NCBI GenBank assembly: GCA_903901975.1
Contig: CAIUTB010000071.1
Coordinates: forward strand, 1-56,590
Direction of reading: 5' to 3'
Origin: an uncultured Bacteroidales bacterium
Lineage (GTDB): Bacteria > Bacteroidota > Bacteroidia > Bacteroidales > Paludibacteraceae
Length of the DNA: 56,590 nucleotides
Positions 28,048-37,831 of this stretch are shown here, in pieces. The position numbers and the translations under genes are program-made. Below the pieces are notes generated by a model. That model was not told the DNA's origin. It saw only the letters and a list, made by a program, of their open reading frames with translations, and did not search any database. Each line of letters starts with the position of its first letter. The stretch's first letter is position 1.

Positions 28048-28141
28048 GTTTTTGTAAACGAAAATGCTACAATAAGTCAACTCTCAACAACATTATTAAT
28101 GTTAAATATTAAATATGTGTTTTATTTTTCAAACAAATCAA

Positions 28142-28149
28142 TACCTTTG
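28142..28149 (+). promoter_or_regulatory. Candidate -7 element for the lipoprotein/DUF5723 pair
   Basis: TACCTTTG fits TAnnTTTG, about 88 bases before the ATG at 28237. The -33 element is not clear. Confidence 0.4.
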
Positions 28150-28236
28150 TTGTTATAAAAATTAGGTATTGCCAATAAAATTCATATAAATTTACATATT
28201 CAAGTACAATTATTATTCATTTAAAATACTTTAGCC

Positions 28237-31167
28237 ATGACAAGTTTTAAAAAATTGAAAATGAAATCCGTTCTGATGCTTCTATTCAGTTTGGCATTTA
28301 CAGCATGTGTAACAGATGATTACGATCTGAACAAGGGGTTAAATACGGATATTGCCGTTGGGGGAGACTCTTTAACTCTTACAATTGCCAAAACAAATAA
28401 AATCCTGTTAGGGTCAATAGTTGACCCAATCAGTTTAGATATTCTAAAAAAATCATCCAGCGGAGGATATTCATTACAAATAAAAGATTCTACCGGCGTG
28501 TCAGTTAATGCATTGAATCCCGTGAGTTTCTCTATTGCTCCTATTTCAATTGCACCTATTAATACGAACCTTGCTTCAATTAGCATTCCGTCATTCAATA
28601 TTAATCCGATTAATTTATCTTCAGCCTTACCCTTTCCAACAATTGATATAAGTGGAATCTCACTGCCTTCTATAGACCAAACTTATACAAAATTATTTGA
28701 TTTCTCAAAACCAAATAATGTGAGAAGAAAAGTGACACCAAGTGGGTTGAATAAATCTAAATCTGATTTAGCATTACAGAGTACAGGATTAATTACCTTC
28801 CATGACTCAAAAACAATTAATCAGGCACTTTCGTATGTTTATCCCGATCAACTTCAAAAAATAAATAGTATTTTCCTAAAAAACAATACAGTTACGCTTA
28901 CCTTTAACAAGTCGGATATAAATTCATTGGGTTTTGATACACAAAATGATACTTTAACTCACTTCAAACTTGATTTTCCGGCTGAGTATGTATTATCTTC
29001 TCCAACAGGACAAGGGACAAGCATTTCGGGTAACTCATTTATAATTAATAATGCAGTTTTGTCTAAAACTCTGGGGGTTTATGTTGCCACATTCAAGATT
29101 GATAAAATTGATTACAGCAATTATTATCAATCACCTCCTCCAACAATTATGAATTATACAAAAGACATAACATATAGCATAGATTACAGTTTTATTGGTG
29201 AAACTAACAATCCGGCATTACTTTTAAGTAAAGTAAATGTTATCGTTTCGTTAAAATCAGCACCGACAATTAATGATATGGATATTCAAACAAACGAGTT
29301 TGGAGTAACTGTTCCAAGTGGTTCAAATCCGATAAACCAAAGCATTACAATTCCGTCCGAAATATCCAAAGTAAACTCTATTACTTTCCAGGATGGTGCT
29401 ACCTTACAATTAAATATCGCTAATCCTTCCATTTCACCATTTTCGTTAAGTGCCGGAAATTGTGTGATTCAATTGCCACAGAAGTTTATTTTCAAGGCTG
29501 CGGCCGGATTAGATTTAACAACAAATACCTTAACAATTCCTTACAATCAGTTATTTGGAATTAAAACAATTGGCATTTCAGGTATCAATATTAATCAAAA
29601 TGTAACACCCGGTTCTGGATCTATTTCACTAAGTGATAACCTATCATACAGCATTAATGGAGTGAAAGTTGGCTCACAGGCAGTAATGGTAAATGCCATT
29701 AATGGTATGACGGGCAAAAAAATTAATGTTACCGGAACTATTAGTAGCCTCACTATTTCGAATGCTTCGGTAGTAACCAATAGGATTGATATTGCCATAC
29801 CGGATGTAAATACCAGCATTGCAGTAAATCAATTCATATCCAATGATTTAAAGAAAATTTACAGTCTGGCACTTAAAACCCCATCAACATTAGAAATTGA
29901 TTTAAATGTGAGCAATATGCCTGCAGGTATTGACTCAATTTTCTTCAAAGACTACACGATTCAATTCCCTTCGTTTATTAAATGTAAAACCGGAGATTTG
30001 AACGGATCGAATCAATTGGTAATGAATCAGGGATTCAAAGTGAAGACCGGATTTAAAAAGACAATATCCATTGAAAAAATTGATTTTGGCTCGAGTGGAT
30101 TGGATTTGACAAATGGTAATTTTGTGCTTAACGAAGCAGTTACAATGAAAGGAAGTGCCTATGTGAAGAGCTCCAGTGTAAATTCAAGCGATGTTGCGGG
30201 CATTATCATTAGTCCGAGTGTATGCGTTGGAAGCATGACTGTAGGATTAATTGAAGCACAAATTTCTACGGCTATTCAACCAGTATCTCAAAATCTGGCG
30301 TTGAATTTACCTTCCTTCCTTTCAGGTGGTAATAGCATATTGGATATCGTAAATCCTGTTCTGACACTTGAAATTGGAAACAGCCTCGGAATTCCAATGA
30401 GTATTGATTTAAGCCTGATTCCAAAGAAAAATGGAGTGGCTGTAGCTAATGGAACAATAAATACCACCATTGCCATAGCCCCCGCAGCAATTTTAGGTCA
30501 GACAACCTGGAGCAGATACTGGATTTCCAACTACTGTAAGGGTTATTCTACAGGTTTCGACACCATTAATGTAGCTCTTCAAAAACTGTTACGTTCAGTT
30601 CCTGATCAGGTTGAAATAAGTGCAACCCCTTCAATTACAGGCCTGAAACAAACTGTAGACCTGAGTTCAACAAACAATAGTGTGAATCTTAAATTTGCAG
30701 TTAATGTTCCCTTGAGTTTTGGAAAAGATTTCCAATTACAATATATTGACACGATACCTGATTTAAAGAAATCGATGGCTGATATTCTGAAAATGACTCA
30801 TTCGATTGATATTATTGCAGTAGTTGAAAATTCAATACCACTTGAATTATCATTAAATGCAACAGCTCTGAATTCTACGAATGGAATAATCAGTGGAGTT
30901 ACTGTTAGTTCGGTTGATAAAATTAAATCGGGAAATGCTGATGGCACTGCTCAAACCAGTACTATTAGAATCAGCCTGAAAGAAACAACAGCCGATGCTC
31001 TTAAACTTCTGGATAAACTGATACTAAACGTTTCGGCTAAGAATAACAGCACTGTTGCCGGAATTCAGCTCAATGCAGATCAGTATGTTAAGTTGGAATT
31101 AAAAGTACAGATTCCAAAGGGTATTACTATATCAACAACCCCGGCATCGGTAGCGCGAAAAAAATAG
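28237..31167 (+). CDS. Large lipoprotein of unknown function
   Basis: A 976-residue lipoprotein: a hydrophobic segment ends in the lipobox LAFTAC (Cys24), followed by VTDDYDLNKGLNTDIAVGGDSLTL. The Asp just after the Cys region and the D-rich start are usual for surface or outer-membrane lipoproteins of Bacteroidetes. The rest is Ser/Thr/Asn/Ile-rich and looks all-beta, with several similar stretches (repeated I-x-I-P/S patterns), but I cannot define a domain. It sits 79 bases upstream of a DUF5723 gene. A similar pairing of a lipoprotein starting C-x-D-x-YDL with DUF5723 is remembered from Bacteroides. A joint role at the cell surface is inferred. Confidence 0.7.
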   Translation: MTSFKKLKMKSVLMLLFSLAFTACVTDDYDLNKGLNTDIAVGGDSLTLTIAKTNKILLGSIVDPISLDILKKSSSGGYSLQIKDSTGVSVNALNPVSFSIAPISIAPINTNLASISIPSFNINPINLSSALPFPTIDISGISLPSIDQTYTKLFDFSKPNNVRRKVTPSGLNKSKSDLALQSTGLITFHDSKTINQALSYVYPDQLQKINSIFLKNNTVTLTFNKSDINSLGFDTQNDTLTHFKLDFPAEYVLSSPTGQGTSISGNSFIINNAVLSKTLGVYVATFKIDKIDYSNYYQSPPPTIMNYTKDITYSIDYSFIGETNNPALLLSKVNVIVSLKSAPTINDMDIQTNEFGVTVPSGSNPINQSITIPSEISKVNSITFQDGATLQLNIANPSISPFSLSAGNCVIQLPQKFIFKAAAGLDLTTNTLTIPYNQLFGIKTIGISGININQNVTPGSGSISLSDNLSYSINGVKVGSQAVMVNAINGMTGKKINVTGTISSLTISNASVVTNRIDIAIPDVNTSIAVNQFISNDLKKIYSLALKTPSTLEIDLNVSNMPAGIDSIFFKDYTIQFPSFIKCKTGDLNGSNQLVMNQGFKVKTGFKKTISIEKIDFGSSGLDLTNGNFVLNEAVTMKGSAYVKSSSVNSSDVAGIIISPSVCVGSMTVGLIEAQISTAIQPVSQNLALNLPSFLSGGNSILDIVNPVLTLEIGNSLGIPMSIDLSLIPKKNGVAVANGTINTTIAIAPAAILGQTTWSRYWISNYCKGYSTGFDTINVALQKLLRSVPDQVEISATPSITGLKQTVDLSSTNNSVNLKFAVNVPLSFGKDFQLQYIDTIPDLKKSMADILKMTHSIDIIAVVENSIPLELSLNATALNSTNGIISGVTVSSVDKIKSGNADGTAQTSTIRISLKETTADALKLLDKLILNVSAKNNSTVAGIQLNADQYVKLELKVQIPKGITISTTPASVARKK

Positions 31168-31246
31168 AAATGTTTTATTTAGAACATATTAAATAAAAAA
31201 AATATCAGAGTAAATAAAACAATAATTCATTATAAAAAATATACTT

Positions 31247-32656
31247 ATGAAAAGAATAATAATTTCAATCAGCATACTTTTAGTAACGCTTTCAAGTGTA
31301 TATTCACAAGGCGTACATTCGACCTACTTTTTGAGTGAGTGGAGTCAACGTCATACATTAAATGCAGCTTTTGCACCCGAATATGGTTATTTTTCATTGC
31401 CGGTGCTGGGTGGAATTGACTTAAGTGTTAACACCAATATGGGACTTAATACCTTTATTTTCCCCTATCAAAATGAGTTTGTAACATTTATGCACCCCAG
31501 TGTTGATGCTCAAACATTTATCAATGGTTTAAAACCGGATAACTTCATGAGACAATCGTTAGAATTGAATTTACTTTCATTTGGCTTTTTTACCAAACAG
31601 AATAGCTTTTGGTCGTTTGATATTACCATGAAAGAGAATTTGAACGTGAACCTGCCCATTGATTTGTTCCGGTTTATGAAATTAGGTATGGCCAGTCCGA
31701 CAAGTAATAACTATGATCTGAAGAATCTGGGTATTGAACAAACCAATATTGCTCAGGTTTCACTGGGTTATTCAAGAGATATTAATTCTCAGTTCAGAAT
31801 CGGGGTAAATGCCAAAATGCTGGTAGGATTATCAACTGAAAGAATAAACTACAGTAAGTTTGACATATCATTATCACAAAACAAGTTTGAAATAAACACT
31901 ATTGGTGAATCACAAATAGCTGCAGGTTTTCTCTCACTGCCAACTGATCCGAATAGTTATTATGATATGACGAAGCCAAACATTAACATTGCCAACATAC
32001 AACCTGCAGGCATTGGTTTGGCTATTGATTTGGGTGTAACTTATAAACCAATTAAGAATTTGACTCTTGCAGTAGGAATAAATGATTTAGGTTATATGAA
32101 ATGGAATGCAAGTACTATTACACGCGGACTTGCTTCGAGTGATGTTGTTTTTAATGGTTTTAGCAATGTAGATGTTAGCAATGTAAATCTACAAGGACAA
32201 ATAGATACCTTAATGAATGGCCTGATTAATATTGCAAAATTCAAACCAGCCGCAACTGTAAATGACATTTCGGAAAGTATACCCTATAATATTAAGGCTT
32301 CTGCTGAATACAGTATCTTTGGCAACGACAAACATGATATTTTAGTTGGAGTACTTTTCCATAGCTATAATTCGAAATCATACAGCGTAAATGAGTTGGT
32401 AGCTGCACTGACTCTTAAACCGCTTTCCTGGTTCACCTTATCAGGAACTTGTAGTCTGTTGAATCCGGATTTCAACCGTTATGGAGTAGCACTAAATATC
32501 TCTCCAAGATGGATCAATTTATATATTGCCTCTGATTTTATCACTCCAAAAGTGAACAAACAGTTTATACCGATTGACCACGTGAATATGAATTTAATTT
32601 TCGGTGGTAGTATTGTAATTGGCAGACCTAAAATAAAAGATCTTTCGAGAAACTAA
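31247..32656 (+). CDS. DUF5723 family outer-membrane protein
   Basis: A 469-residue protein with a signal peptide (MKRIIISISILLVTLSSVYSQ). The N-terminal region (SEWSQRHTLNAAFAPEYGYFSLPVLGGIDLSVNTNMGLNTFIFPY in two overlapping stretches) is typical of DUF5723 (PF18990). Strands such as QVSLGYSRDINSQFRIGVNAK and FTLSGTCSLLNPDFNRYGVAL suggest a PorV/OmpA-like beta-barrel. The function of the family is not established. It is probably cotranscribed with the lipoprotein upstream and ends immediately at a bidirectional terminator shared with the convergent lactonase gene. Confidence 0.8.
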   Translation: MKRIIISISILLVTLSSVYSQGVHSTYFLSEWSQRHTLNAAFAPEYGYFSLPVLGGIDLSVNTNMGLNTFIFPYQNEFVTFMHPSVDAQTFINGLKPDNFMRQSLELNLLSFGFFTKQNSFWSFDITMKENLNVNLPIDLFRFMKLGMASPTSNNYDLKNLGIEQTNIAQVSLGYSRDINSQFRIGVNAKMLVGLSTERINYSKFDISLSQNKFEINTIGESQIAAGFLSLPTDPNSYYDMTKPNINIANIQPAGIGLAIDLGVTYKPIKNLTLAVGINDLGYMKWNASTITRGLASSDVVFNGFSNVDVSNVNLQGQIDTLMNGLINIAKFKPAATVNDISESIPYNIKASAEYSIFGNDKHDILVGVLFHSYNSKSYSVNELVAALTLKPLSWFTLSGTCSLLNPDFNRYGVALNISPRWINLYIASDFITPKVNKQFIPIDHVNMNLIFGGSIVIGRPKIKDLSRN

Positions 32657-32741
32657 AAAAAAAGCCGGAATTTCAACTTGAACTGTACCCCAAAAGTTAT
32701 TTGTCTAACTTTTGGGGTGCAGATTATCTCCGGCTTTTTTT
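32657..32741. terminator. Bidirectional terminator with large loop
   Basis: AAAAAAAGCCGGA (32657-32669) is perfectly complementary to 32729-32741 and lies exactly between two convergent stops (32656 and 32743). The loop is 59 bases and holds a second, near-perfect palindrome described separately. Confidence 0.8.
32683..32722. mobile_element. Palindrome resembling fused IS terminal repeats
   Basis: CTGTACCCCAAAAGTTA (32683-32699), a 6-base loop, then the complement with one mismatch (32706-32722). The ACCCCAAAAGTTxxAC type of end is what IS3/IS150-like elements carry at their termini, so this may be two IS ends with the body deleted, or a very short MITE-like element. No target duplication was found. 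The IS relation is from memory and not verified. Confidence 0.4.
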
Positions 32742-32742
32742 A

Positions 32743-33840
32743 TCAATAAAACAGCAAACATACCGGTGCTCCTACCATAATTTGTTGACCGCTATCTGTA
32801 AGTTTCCCTGTAGTTATATCGCGTTTGAAAATGCTTATATTATCCGTAAACTGATGGGCTATAAATACAAAGAGTCCATCGGGACTTATGGCAAAGTTAC
32901 GTGGTCCGTCACCTTTGGTTGAGACTTGTTCCACAAAGCTTAATAATCCATTTCCAGCTACCGAAAAAGAACTTATGTCATTGGCCGTTCCACGGTTGCT
33001 AACATACAGAAATTTCTCATCAGGTGAAAGATGGATATCAGCTGCACGGGCAACTACTCCTTTAGTTCTGATTACAGAACTTTCCTGAACAAGTTTTAAT
33101 TTCCCTTTTTTCATTTCAATGACCGATACCGTTCCGTCAATTTCCTGAACCAGATAAAGTCTTTGGCCGTTTTTACTAAATGTGGCATGACGAGGACCAC
33201 TTCCCAACTTGACAGTCAATGTATCAAAAGGAACTAAAATGCTAGTCTGGTCGTCTGAATTATAGCTGTAAACAGTAACTTTATCGGTTCCTAAATCATT
33301 TGCAATCAAATATTTCATATCCCGAGAGATGAGTACCTGATGCACATGTGGCTCATTCTGACGTTCGGTATTAGTGCTTTTACCAACATGTTGAATCTTT
33401 TGCAAAAGCTCAGTCAATGAACCGTCCGTATTTCTTCCAAAAACGCACAAACTTCCACCGTTATAATTGGCGGTAAAAACATGTTTATTAGTTACCGAAA
33501 TATAACAAGGACCAGCTGCATTTGCATCCACTTTATTCAGAAAAGTAAGTTTCCCCTTATCAAAGCCAAAGGCACTCACGCTGCTGTTTTTGTCATTCTG
33601 ATTGACCGAATACACAAATTTTTTATCGGGACTTAATGCCAAAAAACTGGGATTTAAAACTCCTTTGGCTATTGAACTTTGGCTTATTATGTTTTTCTGC
33701 ATATCAACAGAATAGCTATAAATCCCGTCACTTTTACCCGTATTGGTATACGTTCCAACCAACAGATGGTAGGTTTGAGCTGAGATAGTAGAAAAAAGAG
33801 CAAAACCCGCAAATGCAGCAGCTAAGATAAATTGTTTCAT
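32743..33840 (-). CDS. Exported lactonase-family beta-propeller (6-phosphogluconolactonase-like)
   Basis: A 365-residue seven-bladed beta-propeller of the lactonase family (YbhE/Pgl, PF10282). Typical segments are LLVGTYTNTGKSDGIYSY, FLALSPDKKFVYSVN, GPCYISVTNKHVFTANYNGG, EPHVHQVLISRDMKYLIANDLGTDKV, GSGPRHATFSKNG and GPRNFAISPDG. A Sec signal peptide (MKQFILAAAFAGFALFSTISAQ) places it outside the cytoplasm, which argues against a role in the pentose phosphate pathway. A secreted lactonase or binding function is more likely. It is monocistronic, with its own promoter, divergent from osmC. Confidence 0.85.
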   Translation of the reverse strand: MKQFILAAAFAGFALFSTISAQTYHLLVGTYTNTGKSDGIYSYSVDMQKNIISQSSIAKGVLNPSFLALSPDKKFVYSVNQNDKNSSVSAFGFDKGKLTFLNKVDANAAGPCYISVTNKHVFTANYNGGSLCVFGRNTDGSLTELLQKIQHVGKSTNTERQNEPHVHQVLISRDMKYLIANDLGTDKVTVYSYNSDDQTSILVPFDTLTVKLGSGPRHATFSKNGQRLYLVQEIDGTVSVIEMKKGKLKLVQESSVIRTKGVVARAADIHLSPDEKFLYVSNRGTANDISSFSVAGNGLLSFVEQVSTKGDGPRNFAISPDGLFVFIAHQFTDNISIFKRDITTGKLTDSGQQIMVGAPVCLLFY

Positions 33841-33867
33841 GATTGTACGTTATAAAGAAATGGAAGT

Positions 33868-33901
33868 CAAAAGTACTTATTTTTTGGCGAATAAAAACAA
33901 A
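33868..33901 (-). promoter_or_regulatory. Promoter of the lactonase gene
   Basis: Minus strand: TTTG (33901-33898), a 22-base spacer, TACTTTTG (33875-33868). It is 27 bases before the start codon. Confidence 0.6.
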
Positions 33902-33942
33902 GTCAGACCCTTGTACGTTTAAAATAGAAAACGATAAAGAAT

Positions 33943-34365
33943 ATGGCAGATAAACACAGTATAAGAACCGAATGGAAAGGGGGTTTGGCTTTCGAAGCCG
34001 ACGTAAATGGTCACAAAGTACGTATGGATGCGCCTGTTGAAGGCGGTGGTCAAAACTCAGGACCAAGTCCGAAGAAACTTCAATTAGTGGCTTTGAGTGG
34101 CTGTACCGGAATGGATATTGTGACTATTCTGGCAAAAATGCGGGTGGATATTGAAAGTTGCAGCATTGAAGTGCAGGGCGACGTAGCTGATGAACATCCT
34201 AAACATTATACCAACATGCACGTTATTTACGAATTTAAAGGTAAAAACCTACCCTTGGACAAGCTTGAAAAAGCAGTAAAAATGTCAGAAGAAACCTATT
34301 GTGGTGTGGGTGCGCTGTATAGAAAAGCAATCGAAGTAACTTCAGAGATTAGAATCGTTGAATAA
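33943..34365 (+). CDS. OsmC family protein
   Basis: A 140-residue OsmC/Ohr-superfamily protein. The two active-site cysteines expected for thiol peroxidase activity are present: C54 in LSGCTGMD and C120 in EETYCGVG. The length and the MADKHSIRTEWKGGLAFEADVNG start put it nearer the YhfA/OsmC-like group than Ohr. It probably reduces organic hydroperoxides, but the group is poorly characterised. It is divergent from the lactonase gene, with TACGTTTA at 33914-33921 as a weak -7 candidate. It ends at a shared bidirectional terminator. Confidence 0.88.
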   Translation: MADKHSIRTEWKGGLAFEADVNGHKVRMDAPVEGGGQNSGPSPKKLQLVALSGCTGMDIVTILAKMRVDIESCSIEVQGDVADEHPKHYTNMHVIYEFKGKNLPLDKLEKAVKMSEETYCGVGALYRKAIEVTSEIRIVE

Positions 34366-34427
34366 TAAATTCCTTATGTAATTAGTGAAATAGCTAAAAA
34401 CAATAAAACTGAAAATCTTTTTTTAAT

Positions 34428-34461
34428 AAAAAGGGGAAACTAATTAAAGTTTCCCCTTTTT
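34428..34461. terminator. Bidirectional terminator between osmC and ppdK
   Basis: AAAAAGGGGAAACT (34428-34441) is perfectly complementary to 34448-34461 with a 6-base loop, and has A- and T-runs on both sides. Confidence 0.9.
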
Positions 34462-34481
34462 ATCAATTTATAAATTACTTT

Positions 34482-37205
34482 TTAATCTCTCAATGCAGCC
34501 TGGGCAGCAGCCAACCGTGCAATAGGCACACGGAATGGTGAGCAGCTCACATAGTTCAACCCGGTGCGGTGACAGAATTCAACCGATGAAGGTTCACCTC
34601 CGTGTTCGCCGCAAATACCAACTTTCAGGTTAGGATTTACAGAGCGTCCTTTTTCAGTAGCCATTTGTACCAACTGTCCTACTCCATTCTGATCCAATAC
34701 CTGGAACGGATCGGCTTTCAGAATTTTCTTTTCGAGATAGATAGGCAGGAACGAAGCAATATCGTCGCGCGAATAACCGAAAGTCATCTGAGTTAAGTCA
34801 TTCGTACCAAAGGAGAAGAATTCAGCTGTTGCAGCAATGCGGTCGGCCGTAAGAGCAGCACGCGGAATTTCAATCATGGTACCCACTTTGAAGTCAATGC
34901 TGTCACCTTTTTCGGCAAACAACTTGGCAGCAGTTTCACGTATAATTTTATCCTGTTCGTTGAACTCGAATTTAATACCTACCAGCGGAACCATGATTTC
35001 AGGAAGTACTTTAATCCCTTTTTTCTTTAGTACCAACGCAGCACCCAAAATAGCGCGTGTTTGCATTTCGGTAATTTCAGGGTAGGTGTTTCCCAAGCGG
35101 CAACCACGGTGACCTAACATGGGGTTTTGTTCGTGAAGTGAATCCACCCGTTGTTTAATAACTTTTACCGAAACACCCATAGCTTCAGCCATTTCACGTT
35201 GTCCTTTTTCATCGTGAGGAACAAATTCGTGCAACGGTGGATCGAGTAAACGAACCGTAACCGGGCAACCGGCCATTGCTTCAAAAATACCTTCAAAGTC
35301 AGCTTCCTGATAAGGAAGAATTTTGGCTAAGGCAACACGACGACCTGCTTCATTTTCAGCCAGAATCATTTCACGCATAGCTTTGATTTTTTCACCTTCG
35401 AAGAACATGTGTTCCGTACGGCAAAGTCCAATACCGGTAGCACCAAATTTACGGGCAACCTGTGCATCGTGAGGCGTATCAGCATTCGTGCGAACAGACA
35501 TTCGGGTATGTTTGTCAGCCAATGCCATCAATTCCGCAAAGTCAGCATCCAATTCAGCTTCAGTTGTTCCAACTTTACCTAAGAAAATATCGCCGGTAGA
35601 GCCATTCAATGAAATATAATCGCCTTCTTTCACAACTAAACCATCTACTTCCATAGATTTAGAAGCGTAGTCAATTTTCAATGTTCCGGCACCTGAAACG
35701 CAGCATTTACCCATTCCACGAGCCACAACAGCAGCGTGAGAAGTCATACCACCACGGGCAGTTAAAATTCCCTGGGCTGCAGCCATACCGGCTAAATCTT
35801 CAGGAGAAGTTTCAACGCGAACCATAATCACTTTTTCACCGTGCGAAGCCCAGTCGGCAGCATCATCAGCATTGAAAACAACACGACCTGAAGCAGCTCC
35901 CGGAGAAGCAGCCAAGCCTTTGGCAATCAGTTTAGCTTCTTTAATCGCTTTTTTATCGAAAACAGGGTGAAGTAATTCATCCAAGCGGTTTGGATCAACA
36001 CGCAGGATAGCTGTTTTTTCATCCAACATACCCTGGCGAAGCATATCAACGGCAATTTTTACCATAGCAGCACCGGTACGTTTTCCGTTACGGGTTTGCA
36101 AGAACCATAATTTACCTTCCTGTACGGTAAATTCCATATCCTGCATATCTTTGTAATGATTTTCCAGTTTAGTCTGGATAGCATCTAATTCTAAGTAAAT
36201 AGAAGGCATTGCTTCTTCCATAGAAGGAAATTTAGCGATACGATCGGCTTCAGTAACACCGGCCAACACAGCCCAACGTTGTGAACCTTCTTTGGTGATT
36301 TGCTGTGGCGTACGGATACCGGCTACCACATCTTCGCCCTGAGCATTAATCAGGTATTCACCAATAAACATATCTTCACCGGTAGCTGCGTCACGACTGA
36401 AACAAACGCCTGTAGCTGAAGTTTCGCCCATATTACCAAAAACCATGGATTGAACGCTAACAGCAGTTCCCCATTCGGCAGGAATTCCTTCCATTTTACG
36501 ATACAGAATAGCGCGGTCGTTCATCCATGAGTCGAATACCGAGCAAACGGCACCCCAAAGTTGCTCGTAAGCTGATTCAGGAAAATCATGTCCGGTTTGT
36601 TTTTTTACAGCAGCTTTAAATTTAGCCACCAATTCCTTCAGGTCGTCAACCGAAAGTTGATTATCTAATTCAACGCCTTTTTCTTCTTTCAAATGCTCCA
36701 GAATTTCTTCAAAAGGATCGGCATCATTTTTATTTTCGGGTTTCATACCCAACACCACATCACCATACATTTGCACAAAGCGACGATACGAATCCCAGGC
36801 AAAACGAGCATTACCGGTTTTACGGGTCATTCCTTCCACTACTGCATCGTTCAATCCTAAATTCAAAATGGTATCCATCATACCCGGCATGGAAGCACGA
36901 GCACCGGAGCGCACTGAAACTAATAAGGGATTTTCAATATCACCAAATTTTGATTTCATCAAAATTTCGAGACCGGCAATTGCTTTTTCAACTTCAGGTT
37001 TCAAAAGTGCAACAACCTGATCTTTTCCCAGACTATAATACTCATTACAAGTATCAGTTGTAATGGTGAAACCCGGAGGAACAGGTACGCCAATCAAGTT
37101 CATTTCAGCAAGGTTTGCTCCTTTTCCACCGAGCAAGTTTTTCATGTCTGCTTTACCTTCGGCCAATCCATTACCGAAAGTATAGACTCTTTTCGTGTTA
37201 CTCAT
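34482..37205 (-). CDS. ppdK: Pyruvate, phosphate dikinase
   Basis: A 907-residue enzyme that interconverts pyruvate + ATP + Pi and PEP + AMP + PPi. The N-terminal nucleotide-binding part has LLGGKGANLAEM and VSVRSGARASMPGMMDTILNLG. The swivelling domain carries the phosphorylated His at about residue 490 (GGMTSHAAVVARGMGK). The C-terminal PEP/pyruvate barrel has GLCRTEHMFF, NPMLGHRGCRLG, FSFGTNDLTQM and the catalytic Cys-containing GICGEHGGEP. Length is normal. It would supply or drain PEP in the same central route that the propionate genes nearby serve. Confidence 0.97.
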   Translation of the reverse strand: MSNTKRVYTFGNGLAEGKADMKNLLGGKGANLAEMNLIGVPVPPGFTITTDTCNEYYSLGKDQVVALLKPEVEKAIAGLEILMKSKFGDIENPLLVSVRSGARASMPGMMDTILNLGLNDAVVEGMTRKTGNARFAWDSYRRFVQMYGDVVLGMKPENKNDADPFEEILEHLKEEKGVELDNQLSVDDLKELVAKFKAAVKKQTGHDFPESAYEQLWGAVCSVFDSWMNDRAILYRKMEGIPAEWGTAVSVQSMVFGNMGETSATGVCFSRDAATGEDMFIGEYLINAQGEDVVAGIRTPQQITKEGSQRWAVLAGVTEADRIAKFPSMEEAMPSIYLELDAIQTKLENHYKDMQDMEFTVQEGKLWFLQTRNGKRTGAAMVKIAVDMLRQGMLDEKTAILRVDPNRLDELLHPVFDKKAIKEAKLIAKGLAASPGAASGRVVFNADDAADWASHGEKVIMVRVETSPEDLAGMAAAQGILTARGGMTSHAAVVARGMGKCCVSGAGTLKIDYASKSMEVDGLVVKEGDYISLNGSTGDIFLGKVGTTEAELDADFAELMALADKHTRMSVRTNADTPHDAQVARKFGATGIGLCRTEHMFFEGEKIKAMREMILAENEAGRRVALAKILPYQEADFEGIFEAMAGCPVTVRLLDPPLHEFVPHDEKGQREMAEAMGVSVKVIKQRVDSLHEQNPMLGHRGCRLGNTYPEITEMQTRAILGAALVLKKKGIKVLPEIMVPLVGIKFEFNEQDKIIRETAAKLFAEKGDSIDFKVGTMIEIPRAALTADRIAATAEFFSFGTNDLTQMTFGYSRDDIASFLPIYLEKKILKADPFQVLDQNGVGQLVQMATEKGRSVNPNLKVGICGEHGGEPSSVEFCHRTGLNYVSCSPFRVPIARLAAAQAALRD

Positions 37206-37567
37206 ATTGAATTATTTAATTTAAAAATTAATTTATGATTAAGCTATTTTTTTAGAAATGCAAAGTTAGTTTTTTTTGTGTACATATAAAAATTCAAATC
37301 CAAAAAAAACGAAATAAATGTCATCTTTAGCATGCATTTTATTGTTTTTTTAATTGTGTTTCATTAGGTTTCAGGTATTAATGCTATCTCTGGAAACGAA
37401 TTAAAAATTAAAGTTAGCGAATGAAGAATATGACAGACTGAATAAGGAAAATTGAAGAATAATGAGTTGAGGAAAGTTAGAAATACGGATAGTTGCTCTC
37501 ATATATCAGCAGTTCAGAAAAAATAACATACTGAAATGTTCTATTTAACTATCAAATTGACTCTCGT
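37206..37567. other. AT-rich gap without a recognised gene
   Basis: Apart from the ppdK promoter region this stretch holds only loosely repetitive AT-rich sequence (words such as GAATGAAGAATATGAC, then GAATAATGAG). No coding region or stable hairpin was seen. Confidence 0.5.
37261..37298 (-). promoter_or_regulatory. Possible promoter of ppdK
   Basis: TAACTTTG on the minus strand (37268-37261) is a good -7 box 56 bases before the start. The nearest TTTG (37298-37295) is 26 bases away, longer than usual. Confidence 0.4.
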
Positions 37568-37825
37568 TTACACCCTATATAAAATTTGTATATCTTCAAG
37601 TTCCAACATAGTAATTGACTTGGAGCAAATATTGGTAGTACAGATAAGCGTAACATCCAATTCGGGAGTTACGCTTTTTAGTTGGTTGGTAAGGGATATA
37701 ATTTTTATTGCATCTTTTTGAATAATACGGCTTTTTATCATTTTATTTATCCCAATAGAATTCTTGCCGAGATCTTCAAGTTTTATATAAGAGGGTAATC
37801 CGTAGCAGATCGGGTTTGTTTCCAT
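37568..37825 (-). CDS. Doubtful small reading frame
   Basis: An 85-residue frame starting METNPICYGL lies seven bases after the stop of the conserved 468-residue gene on the same strand. Its composition is plausible for the organism, but I know no relative. A 9-bp inverted repeat (AAGCGTAAC at 37646-37654 with GTTACGCTT at 37668-37676) that would act as a plus-strand terminator lies within it. It may be chance or a remnant. Confidence 0.2.
   Translation of the reverse strand: METNPICYGLPSYIKLEDLGKNSIGINKMIKSRIIQKDAIKIISLTNQLKSVTPELDVTLICTTNICSKSITMLELEDIQILYRV
37646..37680 (+). terminator. Hairpin followed by T residues
   Basis: AAGCGTAAC (37646-37654) and GTTACGCTT (37668-37676) form a 9-bp stem followed by TTT on the plus strand. 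There is no plus-strand gene upstream for it to end, so it may be an orphan or serve an antisense transcript. Confidence 0.35.
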
Positions 37826-37831
37826 CAAAAT

